From Hymenobacter fodinae (lineage in GTDB: Bacteria; Bacteroidota; Bacteroidia; Cytophagales; Hymenobacteraceae): 64,000 nt of DNA. Below are positions 17,760 through 26,204 of this stretch, piece by piece (positions within the stretch are counted from its first letter, which is position 1; every line of letters begins with the position of its first letter). The stretch is from positions 1,302,001 through 1,366,000 of the forward strand of contig NZ_SRLA01000001.1 in assembly GCF_004745825.1 (NCBI RefSeq). The letters are read 5' to 3'. The notes beneath the pieces are model-generated. The model did no database searches and was not told the origin of the DNA. It worked only from the letters and a program-made list of their open reading frames with translations. The position numbers and the translations under genes are program-made.

Positions 17760-18629
17760 ATGACCAACAAAGAAATCAAAGCCCTCATCTCGCTGCTTGA
17801 CGATCCGGAAATTGCCCCGCAGATTCAGGAGAAAATCCAGACGCTGGGGGAGAGCATCATTCCGTTCCTCGAAGAGTCGTGGGAAGAAACCCTGGATACT
17901 CAGCAGCAGCAGCGGCTCGAAGATCTGATTCATCACTTACAGTTTGATGGCCTGCAACAACGCCTGCGCGTGTGGCGCGACTCCGGTGGTGAGAACCTGC
18001 TGGAGGGCATGTGGCTCCTAAACTCCTACCAGTACCCCGACGCCGACTTTCAGGTGCTAAACCGCGCCATTGAGCAACTGCGCTTTGAGGTCTGGACGCT
18101 CCTGCAGCCCGAGATGCACCCCGCCGACCAGGTGCAGACGCTGAACCACGTGCTATTCAGAACCCACAAGTTCGCGGCCAACACCCAGAACTTTCATTCG
18201 CCGGCCAACTCCATGCTGCACCTAGTGCTGGAAACCCGGCGCGGCAACCCGCTTACCCTGTGCGTGATTTACCTGCTGGTGGCCCAGCGCCTGAAGCTGC
18301 CGGTGTACGGTGTGAACCTGCCCAACCTGTTCGTGCTGACGTACCGCCCGGAAAACCCGGCCGTGGAGCCGTTTTACATCAACTGCTACAACCGCGGGTT
18401 GGTACTGTCGCGTACCGATATCGAACACTACATCGGCCAGCTCAACCTCACGCCGAACGAGATATTCTTTGAGCCCTGCTCCCATATCGACATTGTGCGG
18501 CGCGCCCTACGCAACCTGCAACTGAGCTTTGAGAAGCTGCAGGAGCCCGCCAAAGCCGCCGAAGTAGGCCAGCTCCTTTCTATCCTCACCGACTCGCCTA
18601 ACACCGACGCGACTCCTGATGAGGAATAG
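17760..18629 (+). CDS. SirB1/transglutaminase-like family protein
   Basis: The ATG at 17760 gives a 290-residue protein starting MTNKEIKALISLLDDPE; the longer frame from 17679 lacks a credible signal sequence. The first half is helical and HEAT-like (DDPEIAPQIQEKIQTLGESI). The second half has the SirB1 transglutaminase-like core: LETRRGNPLTLCVIYLLVAQ (about 157-176) with the Cys, and HIDIVRRALRNL near 247. In other bacteria SirB1 proteins accompany PrmC/PrfA or act with unknown partners. No peptidase or transglutaminase activity can be claimed. It is convergent with the redoxin gene. Confidence 0.8.
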   Translation: MTNKEIKALISLLDDPEIAPQIQEKIQTLGESIIPFLEESWEETLDTQQQQRLEDLIHHLQFDGLQQRLRVWRDSGGENLLEGMWLLNSYQYPDADFQVLNRAIEQLRFEVWTLLQPEMHPADQVQTLNHVLFRTHKFAANTQNFHSPANSMLHLVLETRRGNPLTLCVIYLLVAQRLKLPVYGVNLPNLFVLTYRPENPAVEPFYINCYNRGLVLSRTDIEHYIGQLNLTPNEIFFEPCSHIDIVRRALRNLQLSFEKLQEPAKAAEVGQLLSILTDSPNTDATPDEE

Positions 18630-18708
18630 TCTTCCGTTTACTTGAAGCATAAAAAAAGCCTCCCGCTCTACGTAGGAGGCTTTTTTTATGCTTCAAGTAA
18701 ACGGAAGA
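18630..18708. terminator. Bidirectional terminator with 34-nt perfect arms
   Basis: The arms 18630-18663 and 18675-18708 are perfectly complementary, around an 11-nt loop. Each contains AAAAAAAGCCTCC or its complement GGAGGCTTTTTTT, so both strands have a stem followed by a T-run. It sits between two convergent genes, immediately after one stop codon and 10 nt from the other. The outer part of the arm (CTTCCGTTTACTTGAAGCAT) goes well beyond what termination needs. Confidence 0.95.
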
Positions 18709-18718
18709 TAGGACTGGC

Positions 18719-19330
18719 CTAGTTTTGCTTTATTAGGCAGCCAGCAGCCCGCTTGTCGGTAACGCCGGCGGCGCGCCCGGCCAGCACGTTGTCGAGGGCT
18801 TGTTGCAGGTAGCGCTCCTTCACGTAGGCCTCTACTTGGGCGTTGTCGTCGATGGCGCCTTTGTAGCGCACTGCAAATCCGTCGCCTACAGGTTGCAGCA
18901 AAATGGCCTCGGGGGTTTTGGTGGCACCCAGCATGGCGCTTACTTTCTGGCCTTCATCTACCAGGAGCGGAACGTCGGCGCCGCCCGTGGTCTTGATTTT
19001 AAGCTTTTCGGCATCGGTGCCATCGGCGCTGGCCTCCAAGTTAATGGGCGTGTCGATGAACAAGAACTCTACGCCCCGCCCGCTGTAGCCCGAAGCAAGC
19101 GTGCTCAAGCGGTTTTGATACAGGCGCGAGAAGGCGCAGTTGGGGTTCACAAACACCACGACTACCGCTTTCTTGCCTGCGTAGCTCTTGAGCGATACTT
19201 CCGTATTAGCGCTGTTCTTGAGGCTAAAATCAGCAACCGAACGGCTGCCTTGAGCCCGGGCTACGCTAACGGCCACCGTACAGAAAAGCAGGGCTGCCGC
19301 AGTAATAATCGAGATTCGACGAAGAGACAT
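18719..19330 (-). CDS. Secreted redoxin / thioredoxin-fold protein
   Basis: The ATG at 19330 gives 203 residues with a signal peptide (1-26, ending VARAQ); the frame extends to 19435 but without support. The body is an AhpC/TSA-redoxin fold: VADFSLKNSANTEVSLKSYA, then VVVVFVNPNCAFSR with a single Cys65 where thioredoxins have CXXC (here CAFS). Without a resolving Cys it may act through a one-Cys mechanism or have lost activity. The TAG stop codon lies inside a CTAGGCC copy. It follows the phosphopantetheinyl transferase by 106 nt on the same strand. Confidence 0.8.
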   Translation of the reverse strand: MSLRRISIITAAALLFCTVAVSVARAQGSRSVADFSLKNSANTEVSLKSYAGKKAVVVVFVNPNCAFSRLYQNRLSTLASGYSGRGVEFLFIDTPINLEASADGTDAEKLKIKTTGGADVPLLVDEGQKVSAMLGATKTPEAILLQPVGDGFAVRYKGAIDDNAQVEAYVKERYLQQALDNVLAGRAAGVTDKRAAGCLIKQN

Positions 19331-19436
19331 GCAGGTTGGAAAAATGGTGATTAAGTGATTGAGTGACTTAGTGAGCATGCTGTTCGACTGGCCTAGGGCG
19401 CGCCACTGGCGCAGAAAGGAGGTCAAACTCACCACT

Positions 19437-20096
19437 TCACAAATTCACCATTTCACTGAGGGCGTAAGTTAGGATGTAATTGGGAGGTACGCGCTGGTAG
19501 TAAATCTGGTGTTGGCTGCGAGAGTTTTCGAGGAGCAGGTGTCCCGTCAACACACCGGCCTCTCGCAGTCCAAACGGTTCGAGCACTAGTTGCTCTTTCA
19601 ACACCAGGCCCCGGCGACTGTGCAGTTTGTAAAGCGTCTCCTTGGCACTCCAGTAGAGACTGTATTTCACTGCATCGTCGCCGGCGTCGGCCCGTTCGGC
19701 TTCCGATAGAAACCGCGGCGCCAACTGTTGCGCTTTGGTTCTTACCAGCTCAATATCTGTGCCAACCGCCCCGCGGGGGTCTAGCAATACCGCCACCCAC
19801 TCGCCAGAATGTGAAATAGATAGGCCTAGGCCCGGCAGCTCCGCAAAGTAGGGGCGGCCGTTGGGGTCGTTGTGCAGGGTGGCGGGCGCATCGTTCACTT
19901 CCCGCAGAAGCTGATGCGCCAGTACCCGCCCCGCTAGCCACTGCCGGGCGCGCAGCTCGTCGCGGCCATCGGGGTAACGGGCGAGGTAGTGCGGTTGCGC
20001 TGGCAGCAGGTCCCACAGCGCCGGAATGGTCTCGGTAAGCTGCCACAGGCCTAGCACGGCCGTTTGCGATACCGGAGTGATGGAGTGTAAAGGCAA
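19437..20096 (-). CDS. 4'-phosphopantetheinyl transferase superfamily protein
   Basis: This enzyme moves phosphopantetheine from CoA to a Ser of a carrier protein (acyl or peptidyl). The Sfp-type signatures are visible: GTDIELV with the metal-binding Asp and Glu, and WSAKETLYK. I prefer a TTG start at 20096 (LPLHSITPVSQTAVLG, 219 residues), because the frame continues to 20180 only through a repetitive TCAC tract and its own promoter region. The start is not certain. No polyketide or peptide synthetase is nearby, so the natural partner may be the fatty-acid ACP. Confidence 0.87.
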   Translation of the reverse strand: MPLHSITPVSQTAVLGLWQLTETIPALWDLLPAQPHYLARYPDGRDELRARQWLAGRVLAHQLLREVNDAPATLHNDPNGRPYFAELPGLGLSISHSGEWVAVLLDPRGAVGTDIELVRTKAQQLAPRFLSEAERADAGDDAVKYSLYWSAKETLYKLHSRRGLVLKEQLVLEPFGLREAGVLTGHLLLENSRSQHQIYYQRVPPNYILTYALSEMVNL

Positions 20097-20135
20097 CTTG
20101 ACGAGATGAAGTGACGAGATGATGGAGTAGTGAGG

Positions 20136-20191
20136 TAAAGGTACGGCAGCACAGCGGGTGCTTCGTCCTCGCCATGACAACCGTACCTTTG
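20136..20191. promoter_or_regulatory. Divergent promoter pair between transferase and WD40 genes
   Basis: AAAGGTACGG (20137-20146) and CCGTACCTTT (20181-20190) are a perfect inverted pair. Each arm holds a -7 box pointing outward: TACCTTTG (20184-20191, plus) for the WD40 gene, with TTCG (20162-20165) 18 nt upstream, and TACCTTTA (20136-20143, minus) for the transferase. Both leaders then run into TCAC-rich tracts (20099-20134 and 20199-20232) before TTG start codons. Confidence 0.55.
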
Positions 20192-20231
20192 TTTCCTATT
20201 CACCTCCATCACCTTCTTACTCCATCACCTC

Positions 20232-21164
20232 TTGTCTTCCATTTACCGCCCCCAGGTTCAGAAACTCGCCTCTCTTACCGGTCACCGCGACTGCGTGTAC
20301 GCGCTGGCGGGCACGCCGGGGCAGGAGGTGTTCTACTCCGCTGGCGCCGATGGGATGGTGGCCGCCTGGAGTGCCGACCACCCGGAGCGCGACGGCGAAC
20401 TGGTGGCGAAAGTTGAGAACAGCGTGTACGCCCTGCTACACCTGCCCCAGCGAAATCTGCTGCTGCTAGGCCACAACTTCCAAGGGCTGCAGGGCATTGA
20501 TCTGCAGGAAAAGAAACTGGCCTACGCTACCGCTTTACCGCCCGCCGCCATTTTTGATATGGTGTATTCACAGGCCCGGCAGCGGCTTTACGTAGCTCTC
20601 GGCGACGGAACTCTGGCAGTGCTGCGGGCCACTGACTTCAAAGTAGAGCAGTTGCTGAAGCTGTCGGATAAAAGTCTGCGCTGCCTGGCCTTGCATGAGA
20701 AGCGTGGCGAACTGGCCGTTGGGGGTTCCGATTGGCTCGTGCGGGTGCTAGATGCCGACTCCTTGCAAGTGAAGCAAGTACTGGAGGGGGCCACCAACTC
20801 GGTATTCACGGTGGCCTACGCGCCCGATGGCCGCACCCTCTTTACGGCCGGCCGCGACGCTCACCTGCGCACTTGGGATGTGGCGGCTGGCTACCAGTCC
20901 GCGGCCAGCGTGGTGGCCCACATGTTCACCATCAACCACGTGGCCTTCTCACCCGATGGGCAGTACTTCGCCACCTGCAGCATGGACAAAAGCATCAAGC
21001 TCTGGGATACGGCTACACTCACGCTCCTGCGGGTGCTTGATAGGGCTCGGCACGCTGGGCACGGCACCTCCGTAAACAAGTTATTTTGGCCGGGAAGGCA
21101 GAATAGGCTAGTTTCGTGTAGCGACGACCGCAGCCTCGCGGTCTGGGAGCTTAGTAGTGAGTAG
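20232..21164 (+). CDS. WD40-repeat protein
   Basis: A 310-residue beta-propeller protein from a TTG start (MSSIYRPQVQKLASLTGHRD). At least five WD repeats are visible, for example GHRDCVYALAG, GVSDWLVRVLDADSLQV-like segments, RDAHLRTWDVA, CSMDKSIKLWDTATL and DDRSLAVWEL. There is no signal peptide, so it is probably a cytoplasmic interaction scaffold. It is transcribed away from the phosphopantetheinyl transferase. Confidence 0.85.
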   Translation: MSSIYRPQVQKLASLTGHRDCVYALAGTPGQEVFYSAGADGMVAAWSADHPERDGELVAKVENSVYALLHLPQRNLLLLGHNFQGLQGIDLQEKKLAYATALPPAAIFDMVYSQARQRLYVALGDGTLAVLRATDFKVEQLLKLSDKSLRCLALHEKRGELAVGGSDWLVRVLDADSLQVKQVLEGATNSVFTVAYAPDGRTLFTAGRDAHLRTWDVAAGYQSAASVVAHMFTINHVAFSPDGQYFATCSMDKSIKLWDTATLTLLRVLDRARHAGHGTSVNKLFWPGRQNRLVSCSDDRSLAVWELSSE

Positions 21165-21265
21165 TGAGAAAAAGGAGGCAGCAGTGGCCTAGGCCACTAC
21201 CCGTAGCCATCTTATTTCCCGTACCCGGTTCCTGGCTACTCAATACCTAATCCGCAGTACCACCC

Positions 21266-22303
21266 ATGAAAATTACCGCTCTCGATATCCGGCAGAAAAC
21301 CTTTGAAAAAGCCTTCCGCGGCCTTGATAAGGACGAAGTACAAGCCTTTTTGCTCACGCTTTCTCAGCAGTGGGAGCGGATGGGCGACGAAAACCGGGAG
21401 CTACGCCTGAAGCTCGACCACGCCACGCAGGAGGTGAGCAAAATGCGGGAGGTGGAAACCAGCCTCTACCGCACACTCAAAACAGCCGAAGACACTGGTA
21501 ACAGCATCACCGAGCAAGCCCAGCGCGACGCCCAGCTGCGCATTCGGGAAGCCCAGCTGCAGGCTGAACAGCTCCTGGCCGATGCCCGCCAGAAGGCGCG
21601 TACCGTGGTAGATGAGGCTTATCAGCAGGCTGAGCGTGCTATTGCCGATATGCAAAAGGAAGTGACTGGCCTAGGCCAGGAATGCCAGCGCCTAGAGAAC
21701 GTACTGGAAGGGTTGGTGGGTGACCTGCACCGTCTGGCTTCTGATGCGCTCGATAAGGTGGAAAAGGCGAAAGCTCGACCCAAAGCCAGCACCGCCGCCA
21801 TCCTTTCGCGGGCGGCTAGCGTAAAAGTGAATCGTTCGCAACCCGCCGACGACTCACCTAAAAAAGACGCTACCATGCATACTACTCTTTCCTCTACCTC
21901 ATCTGTTGCTGCCGTAGCCGGCGGCAACGCTGCTTCCTTCGGTGGCTCAGCGGCCGTAACCGAGCCCCGTTCCGTGGTAGCTCAGCCCGGCGCCTACAAC
22001 CCCAAGCCCGGCCAGCAACCCGACCCCGGTGCTCCGGCCCAAACGCCCGGCCCCGAAATTGACCGCCCCGGTGCTCCCCGCGAAAACCCCGGCATCTCGC
22101 CCGGCCCCCACGTTGACCCCATCGCGCCCTCACACGTGCCCGACCCCATGGCGCCCCAGGTAGACCCCATTGCTCCCGATATTCAGCCCGTAACCCCCAA
22201 CCACCCCGAAATTGCTCAGCCTTCGCCGGCTACGCACCCCGGTCACCCTGGTATGGCGGCTACCGCTACGCTAGGCGAGAAATCTTTCTTCGACGAAATC
22301 TAG
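21266..22303 (+). CDS. DivIVA-domain protein with Pro-rich tail
   Basis: The N-terminus (ITALDIRQKTFEKAFRGLDK, residues 2-21) is the DivIVA domain, which binds curved membrane in Gram-positive bacteria. A long coiled coil follows (about 30-165). After about residue 215 the 345-residue protein turns into a low-complexity tail with repeated DP(I/M)AP units (for example VDPIAPSHVPDPMAPQVDPI). In Gram-negative bacteria DivIVA-domain proteins are less common but occur in Cytophagales. It may organise growth or division zones; partners are unknown. It is followed by a terminator and folB. Confidence 0.82.
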   Translation: MKITALDIRQKTFEKAFRGLDKDEVQAFLLTLSQQWERMGDENRELRLKLDHATQEVSKMREVETSLYRTLKTAEDTGNSITEQAQRDAQLRIREAQLQAEQLLADARQKARTVVDEAYQQAERAIADMQKEVTGLGQECQRLENVLEGLVGDLHRLASDALDKVEKAKARPKASTAAILSRAASVKVNRSQPADDSPKKDATMHTTLSSTSSVAAVAGGNAASFGGSAAVTEPRSVVAQPGAYNPKPGQQPDPGAPAQTPGPEIDRPGAPRENPGISPGPHVDPIAPSHVPDPMAPQVDPIAPDIQPVTPNHPEIAQPSPATHPGHPGMAATATLGEKSFFDEI

Positions 22304-22349
22304 CATCAGCTAAACGCGGAAAGATCGTATTCTGCGTCATTTGCTCCTC

Positions 22350-22384
22350 CGAAGCCTGCCTTTCCGGTAGGCTTCGTTGTTTTG
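22350..22384 (+). terminator. Rho-independent terminator of the DivIVA gene
   Basis: CGAAGCCTGCC (22350-22360) pairs with GGTAGGCTTCG (22366-22376), 11 pairs including one G-T, around TTTCC, and is followed by TTGTTTTG. Confidence 0.88.
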
Positions 22385-22428
22385 TAGCTGGGAAGAACAA
22401 CCGGCTAGGCCACTAGCGCGCTTCTCAA

Positions 22429-22452
22429 TTTCACCACTTCACAAATTCACCA
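22429..22452. repeat. TCAC tract directly before folB
   Basis: TCACCACTTCACAAATTCAC and two further bases match 19429-19450 exactly over 22 nt. There the same sequence straddles the 3' end of the transferase gene; here it ends 1-2 nt before the folB ATG. The same DNA word therefore serves as a gene end in one place and a leader in another. Confidence 0.75.
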
Positions 22453-22453
22453 C

Positions 22454-22813
22454 ATGGGTCAGATTGCACTGGAAGGAATGGAGTTTTTTGCTTTTCACGG
22501 GTACTATGATGAAGAGCAGAAAATCGGCAATAAGTATGGAGTTGACCTATATATCGATACCGACCTGCACGCCGCCGGGGCTTCCGACAAGCTGCACGAA
22601 ACCGTTAACTACGAGGTCCTCTACCGTGTGGTAACCGAAGAAATGCTGGCCCCCGCCCGCCTTCTAGAGCACCTAGGCCACCGCGTAATGGACCGGGTCA
22701 TGGAGGAATTCCCTTACATCGAGGGCGTGCGCATCAGCGTCTCGAAATTCAACCCGCCGCTGGGCGGCATTTGCCACCGCGCCCGCGTAACGCTGGAACG
22801 GCGGCGGGCCTAG
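22454..22813 (+). CDS. folB: Dihydroneopterin aldolase
   Basis: FolB cleaves 7,8-dihydroneopterin to 6-hydroxymethyl-dihydropterin and glycolaldehyde in folate synthesis. The 119-residue length is typical. The active-site segments are EGMEFFAFHGYYDEEQKIG near the N-terminus, the Glu of TVNYEVLYRVV and the Lys of RISVSKFNPPLGG. The stop codon is the TAG of GGCCTAG. It is a single gene with terminators on both sides. Confidence 0.95.
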   Translation: MGQIALEGMEFFAFHGYYDEEQKIGNKYGVDLYIDTDLHAAGASDKLHETVNYEVLYRVVTEEMLAPARLLEHLGHRVMDRVMEEFPYIEGVRISVSKFNPPLGGICHRARVTLERRRA

Positions 22814-22847
22814 ATCTAACAGTTCACTAGAAAACGCAAGCAATAAG

Positions 22848-22887
22848 GCGGCTCCGTGGTGCATGGCACTGCGGAGCCGCTGCTGTT
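22848..22887 (+). terminator. Rho-independent terminator of folB
   Basis: GCGGCTCCG (22848-22856) and CGGAGCCGC (22872-22880) are perfect arms; the loop has an inner GTGC/GCAC stem. TGCTGTTTT follows. Confidence 0.88.
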
Positions 22888-22984
22888 TTAAGGGGGTGAT
22901 GAAAAATATTTTCCTACCTCTGTAACGAATGGTAAATCGGGTGGTACTCCTGACAACTCTCCCGCCAAAAGCTCTTTCTACCCC

Positions 22985-23521
22985 GTGCAAAGCCCCAGCG
23001 ACGAAACCCTGATGGAGCAAGTCCGTGACAACGACCTCGACCAGCTATCCACGCTGTTTGAGCGTTACCAAGGGCTGCTGTTTGGCTTTCTGCTGCGGCT
23101 CACCAACGACCGGGACACCGCCCAGGATTTAGTGCAGAACGTGTTTCTGCGCATCCTGAAATACCGGGCCAGCTACCAGTCGACCCATCCGTTTAAGGCC
23201 TGGATCTACCAACTGGCCCGCAACGTGTACGCCGACCATTGGAAGAAGCACCACGTGCCGGCCGGCGACCTGGAAGTGGCCGAGCGGACGCCCACCCTGC
23301 GCCGCGCTGCCATGGCCGGCGTGGCAGCCTCCTACGATGGGCAGGACGTGCAGGAAGCCTTAGCTCTGCTGCCCTCCGCCCAGCGCGAGATTCTGGTGCT
23401 GCACCGCTTCCAGGGCTTCGACTACGCCGAGATAGGGGAGATGCTGGGCTGCTCAGAAGGAGCGGCCCGCGTGAAAGCGCATCGGGCCCTGGAGGCCCTG
23501 CGCAAAATTTACTTCAGCTGA
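22985..23521 (+). CDS. ECF-type RNA polymerase sigma factor
   Basis: A 178-residue sigma-70 family factor from a GTG start. Region 2 covers about 15-85 (LFERYQGLLFGFLLRLTNDR, then DLVQNVFLRILKYR and WIYQLARNVYADHWKK) and region 4 about 120-175 (LALLPSAQREILVLHRFQGF, YAEIGEMLGCSEGAARVK). It starts an operon with a membrane anti-sigma factor 18 nt downstream and two DUF4097 proteins, so the stimulus is likely in the envelope. A one-mismatch -7 box (TACCTCTG, near 22914) may be its promoter. Confidence 0.93.
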   Translation: MQSPSDETLMEQVRDNDLDQLSTLFERYQGLLFGFLLRLTNDRDTAQDLVQNVFLRILKYRASYQSTHPFKAWIYQLARNVYADHWKKHHVPAGDLEVAERTPTLRRAAMAGVAASYDGQDVQEALALLPSAQREILVLHRFQGFDYAEIGEMLGCSEGAARVKAHRALEALRKIYFS

Positions 23522-23539
23522 TTTTTCGACTACCTAGTC

Positions 23540-24403
23540 ATGTTACCGAACGAAAACCATTTGCCTACTTCGCCTGACTGCTCTGACCTGGAGCCGTTGC
23601 TGGTGGATTATGCCGCCCGCACCCTGCCGCCCGCCGAGCGGGCCCAGGTAGCGGCCCACCTGGCGCAGTGCCCGGCCTGCCAAGAGAAGGCCGACCAATA
23701 TAGCATCCTCCTCACTGCTCTTGACGACCTGCCCCCCGTGCTACCACCCATGGGCCTGCGCGACGATTTCCAGGCCATGCTGGCCGCGGAAAAAGCGAAG
23801 CTGCCTACCAGCAGCCAGCCTAAGTCACATGAGGCGAAAGTGGTACCAATGCATCCGACCACAGGAACTTCAACGGCATCGAATACCGTGATGTGGCTGC
23901 GGATTGCGGCTAGCATTGCACTGCTGGCGGTGGGTACGGTATTCGGGTTGCTGCTGCGTCAGCCGGCCGCGCCAGAAGTAGCGGCCGTTACGCCCGCCGC
24001 TGATGCGCAGCAACTGGCGGCCCGGCTCACGGCCGCTACCCAGCAGCCCGCTACGGCCAGCCACCGCATTCAGTTGGTAAGTGAGGCCTCCGGCAACTCC
24101 CGCCCCGGCGACCCTACCGTGCTGGTGCTGATCAACACGCTCAATGCTGACCCAAACCCCAACGTGCGTCTGGCAGCGGCTGAAGCCCTCTACCGCCTAC
24201 GGGCCGACTCCTTGGTAGCTCCGGCGCTCATCCAGGCCCTGCCCGTGCAGACCGACCCCAACGTGCAGATTACCCTGATTGAGCTGCTCGTGAAGCTGCG
24301 CGACAAGCAGGCCGTACCCCAACTCAAACGCCTTTCCCAGCGCCCCGACGCGCTACCCGCCGTGCGCGACCAAGCTCGCCAGGGCATTAGCATTCTGATT
24401 TAA
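23540..24403 (+). CDS. Membrane anti-sigma factor with zinc finger and HEAT repeats
   Basis: The 287-residue protein starts with a zf-HC2 anti-sigma domain (HLAQCPACQ, about 40-48, the HXXXCXXC zinc site). It has one transmembrane helix at about 118-138 (MWLRIAASIALLAVGTVFGL) and a periplasmic part. The last 100 residues are HEAT repeats (NPNVRLAAAEALYRL, DPNVQITLIELLVKL, RDQARQGISIL), so the sensor part is a protein-binding solenoid. It would hold the adjacent sigma factor inactive until a signal arrives. Confidence 0.88.
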   Translation: MLPNENHLPTSPDCSDLEPLLVDYAARTLPPAERAQVAAHLAQCPACQEKADQYSILLTALDDLPPVLPPMGLRDDFQAMLAAEKAKLPTSSQPKSHEAKVVPMHPTTGTSTASNTVMWLRIAASIALLAVGTVFGLLLRQPAAPEVAAVTPAADAQQLAARLTAATQQPATASHRIQLVSEASGNSRPGDPTVLVLINTLNADPNPNVRLAAAEALYRLRADSLVAPALIQALPVQTDPNVQITLIELLVKLRDKQAVPQLKRLSQRPDALPAVRDQARQGISILI

Positions 24404-24494
24404 CATTTTCTTCTCTAGTGTGGAAACAGGTCGACAACGGGAGTCCGCGGCTCCCGATTGCCCGACCGAATCCATCTGCAACTGACTCCTTCTT

Positions 24495-25274
24495 ATGAAA
24501 AAGCATAGATTTCTTCTCTTCTTCGGCCTGCTGTTAGCCGGCACTGCCGCCCAGGCCCAAGAGTACCGCACCAAGCTCAGCGGCTCCGACCGCAAAGTGG
24601 TTATTGAGATGCAGTACGGCAGCGAAGTGACCGTGGAAGGCTACGAGGGCGACGAACTCATCATCAAAGGCGACAAAGCCGAAGAGCCGCCCAAGCGCGC
24701 CGAAGGCCTGCGGGCCGTGTATAACTCGGCCGTGGACAACACCCGCATGGGCCTAGCTGTAACTAAGGAGGCCAATACAGTGCGCATCGTGAAAGCGTCG
24801 CGTCAAGATGGGCATTACACCATTCGGGTCCCACGTAACGCCGATGTGGTGTACCGGGAAGTGCAGTGGGGCGGCGGGGCTGTACTGCTGCAAAACCTAC
24901 AGGGTAAGCTGGAAGTGGCTATGAAGAGCGCCGATGCCAAGCTGCTAAACGTAGCGGGCCCCGTAGTAGCTAACAGTACCAGCGGCGACATCACAGTGCG
25001 CTACAACTCCCTGGGCAACGGCCCCAGCTCTATCTCCAACATCAGCGGCGCTATTGATGTGGCCCTGCCCACCGCAACCAAAGCCACGCTGACCATGCGC
25101 ACCATCTCGGGCGAGGTGTACACCGACTTCGATATTGCTTTGCCTAAACCCGCCAACAGCAATGGCCTGACCCAGATCGGCGGGCAGACGCTCAACGGTG
25201 CTATCAATGGGGGCGGCACTTCCATCTCGCTCAAAAATGTGAGCGGCGACGTGTACGTGCGCAAAGCCAAATAG
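24495..25274 (+). CDS. Secreted DUF4097 beta-strand repeat protein A
   Basis: A 259-residue exported protein (signal peptide 1-22, ending AAQAQ). The rest is DUF4097/DUF4098-type right-handed beta structure: repeated short strands such as VTVEGYEGDELIIKG, LLNVAGPVVANSTSGDITVR and ISGAIDVALPTATKATLTMR, ending VSGDVYVRKAK. The function of these proteins is unknown; they are often next to sigma/anti-sigma pairs. The next gene, 49 nt away, is a divergent copy with the same ending (SGDVY-RK). Confidence 0.82.
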   Translation: MKKHRFLLFFGLLLAGTAAQAQEYRTKLSGSDRKVVIEMQYGSEVTVEGYEGDELIIKGDKAEEPPKRAEGLRAVYNSAVDNTRMGLAVTKEANTVRIVKASRQDGHYTIRVPRNADVVYREVQWGGGAVLLQNLQGKLEVAMKSADAKLLNVAGPVVANSTSGDITVRYNSLGNGPSSISNISGAIDVALPTATKATLTMRTISGEVYTDFDIALPKPANSNGLTQIGGQTLNGAINGGGTSISLKNVSGDVYVRKAK

Positions 25275-25323
25275 TGCATTCCTAGGCCAGGATCTATTCT
25301 TTCACCTTTCTACTTCCTTCCCC

Positions 25324-26043
25324 ATGTTTCGTTTCTTGCTGTTGCTGTCGGTCCTGGTCGGACTGAGCAGCCTGGGAGCTTACGCCCAAAAAGTACTCGA
25401 ACAAAAGGCCGCTATGCCCTCCGGGCAGCGCCTGAACCTGGAGCTGAAACACGCCACGGCTATAAAAATCCATCCGGCTAGTGGCTCCGAGATGGTACTG
25501 CGCGCCACCGTCACCATCAACGGCGGGCAGTTGAATGAGGCCATTACCCTCACCTCCAACAAGACGGCCGAGGGCTATACCATCACTTCGAACCTGGATG
25601 AAAAGCTAGTGCAAACCAGCCAGGTAACTACTTGCCCCGATGGCGAAGGTGCTACCCGTTGGGGCGGCAACTGGCGCAATGGCCAAGCTACTGGCGGGGG
25701 TATTTGCCTTAAAATGGAAGTAGACGTGGCAGTGCCCGCCGGCGTGGCGGTGCGCGTGAACACCATTAGCGGAAACATTGAAGTTAACGGCGTAACGGCC
25801 CCCCTGGACGTGAAATCTATCAGCGGCTTCGTGGATGTAAACTGGCCCGCCCAACAGAACGCCGACATAGCGTTTAAAACTATTACCGGCGAAGTATATA
25901 CTGATCAAGATATAGCTTTCGTTAATCGCAAGGAAAACCCCATTGTGGGGTACCAGGTGCGCGGTACGCTGGGCAACGGCGGCGGTCCTGCCGTGCGGCT
26001 AGAGTCAGTGAGTGGGGATGTCTACTTCCGCAAGCGGAAGTAG
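25324..26043 (+). CDS. Secreted DUF4097-like protein B
   Basis: A 239-residue paralogue of the previous gene, with a signal peptide (1-21, ending GAYAQ). The conserved C-terminal half matches in order: VNTISGNIEVNGV, VKSISGFVDVNWP, FKTITGEVYTDQDIAF and VSGDVYFRKRK. The N-terminal half differs and has a Gly-rich insert after TCPDGEG with a second Cys (ICLKME), so a disulfide is possible. The paralogy indicates tandem duplication; the divergence suggests different partners. Confidence 0.8.
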   Translation: MFRFLLLLSVLVGLSSLGAYAQKVLEQKAAMPSGQRLNLELKHATAIKIHPASGSEMVLRATVTINGGQLNEAITLTSNKTAEGYTITSNLDEKLVQTSQVTTCPDGEGATRWGGNWRNGQATGGGICLKMEVDVAVPAGVAVRVNTISGNIEVNGVTAPLDVKSISGFVDVNWPAQQNADIAFKTITGEVYTDQDIAFVNRKENPIVGYQVRGTLGNGGGPAVRLESVSGDVYFRKRK

Positions 26044-26204
26044 CCGGGGGCTGCCAGGCCACGCTATATGCTGCTGGGGTGGCACCCGGCACAAGAGAGT
26101 GGCCTAGCAAGAATCTTTAGCAGGGGCAAAAATCTTTGCCTTGGTTAGCTAGGGAATGTAGAAGCAGGTGAGGTATTAAGTTGATAGTCAATAATAAAAT
26201 AATA

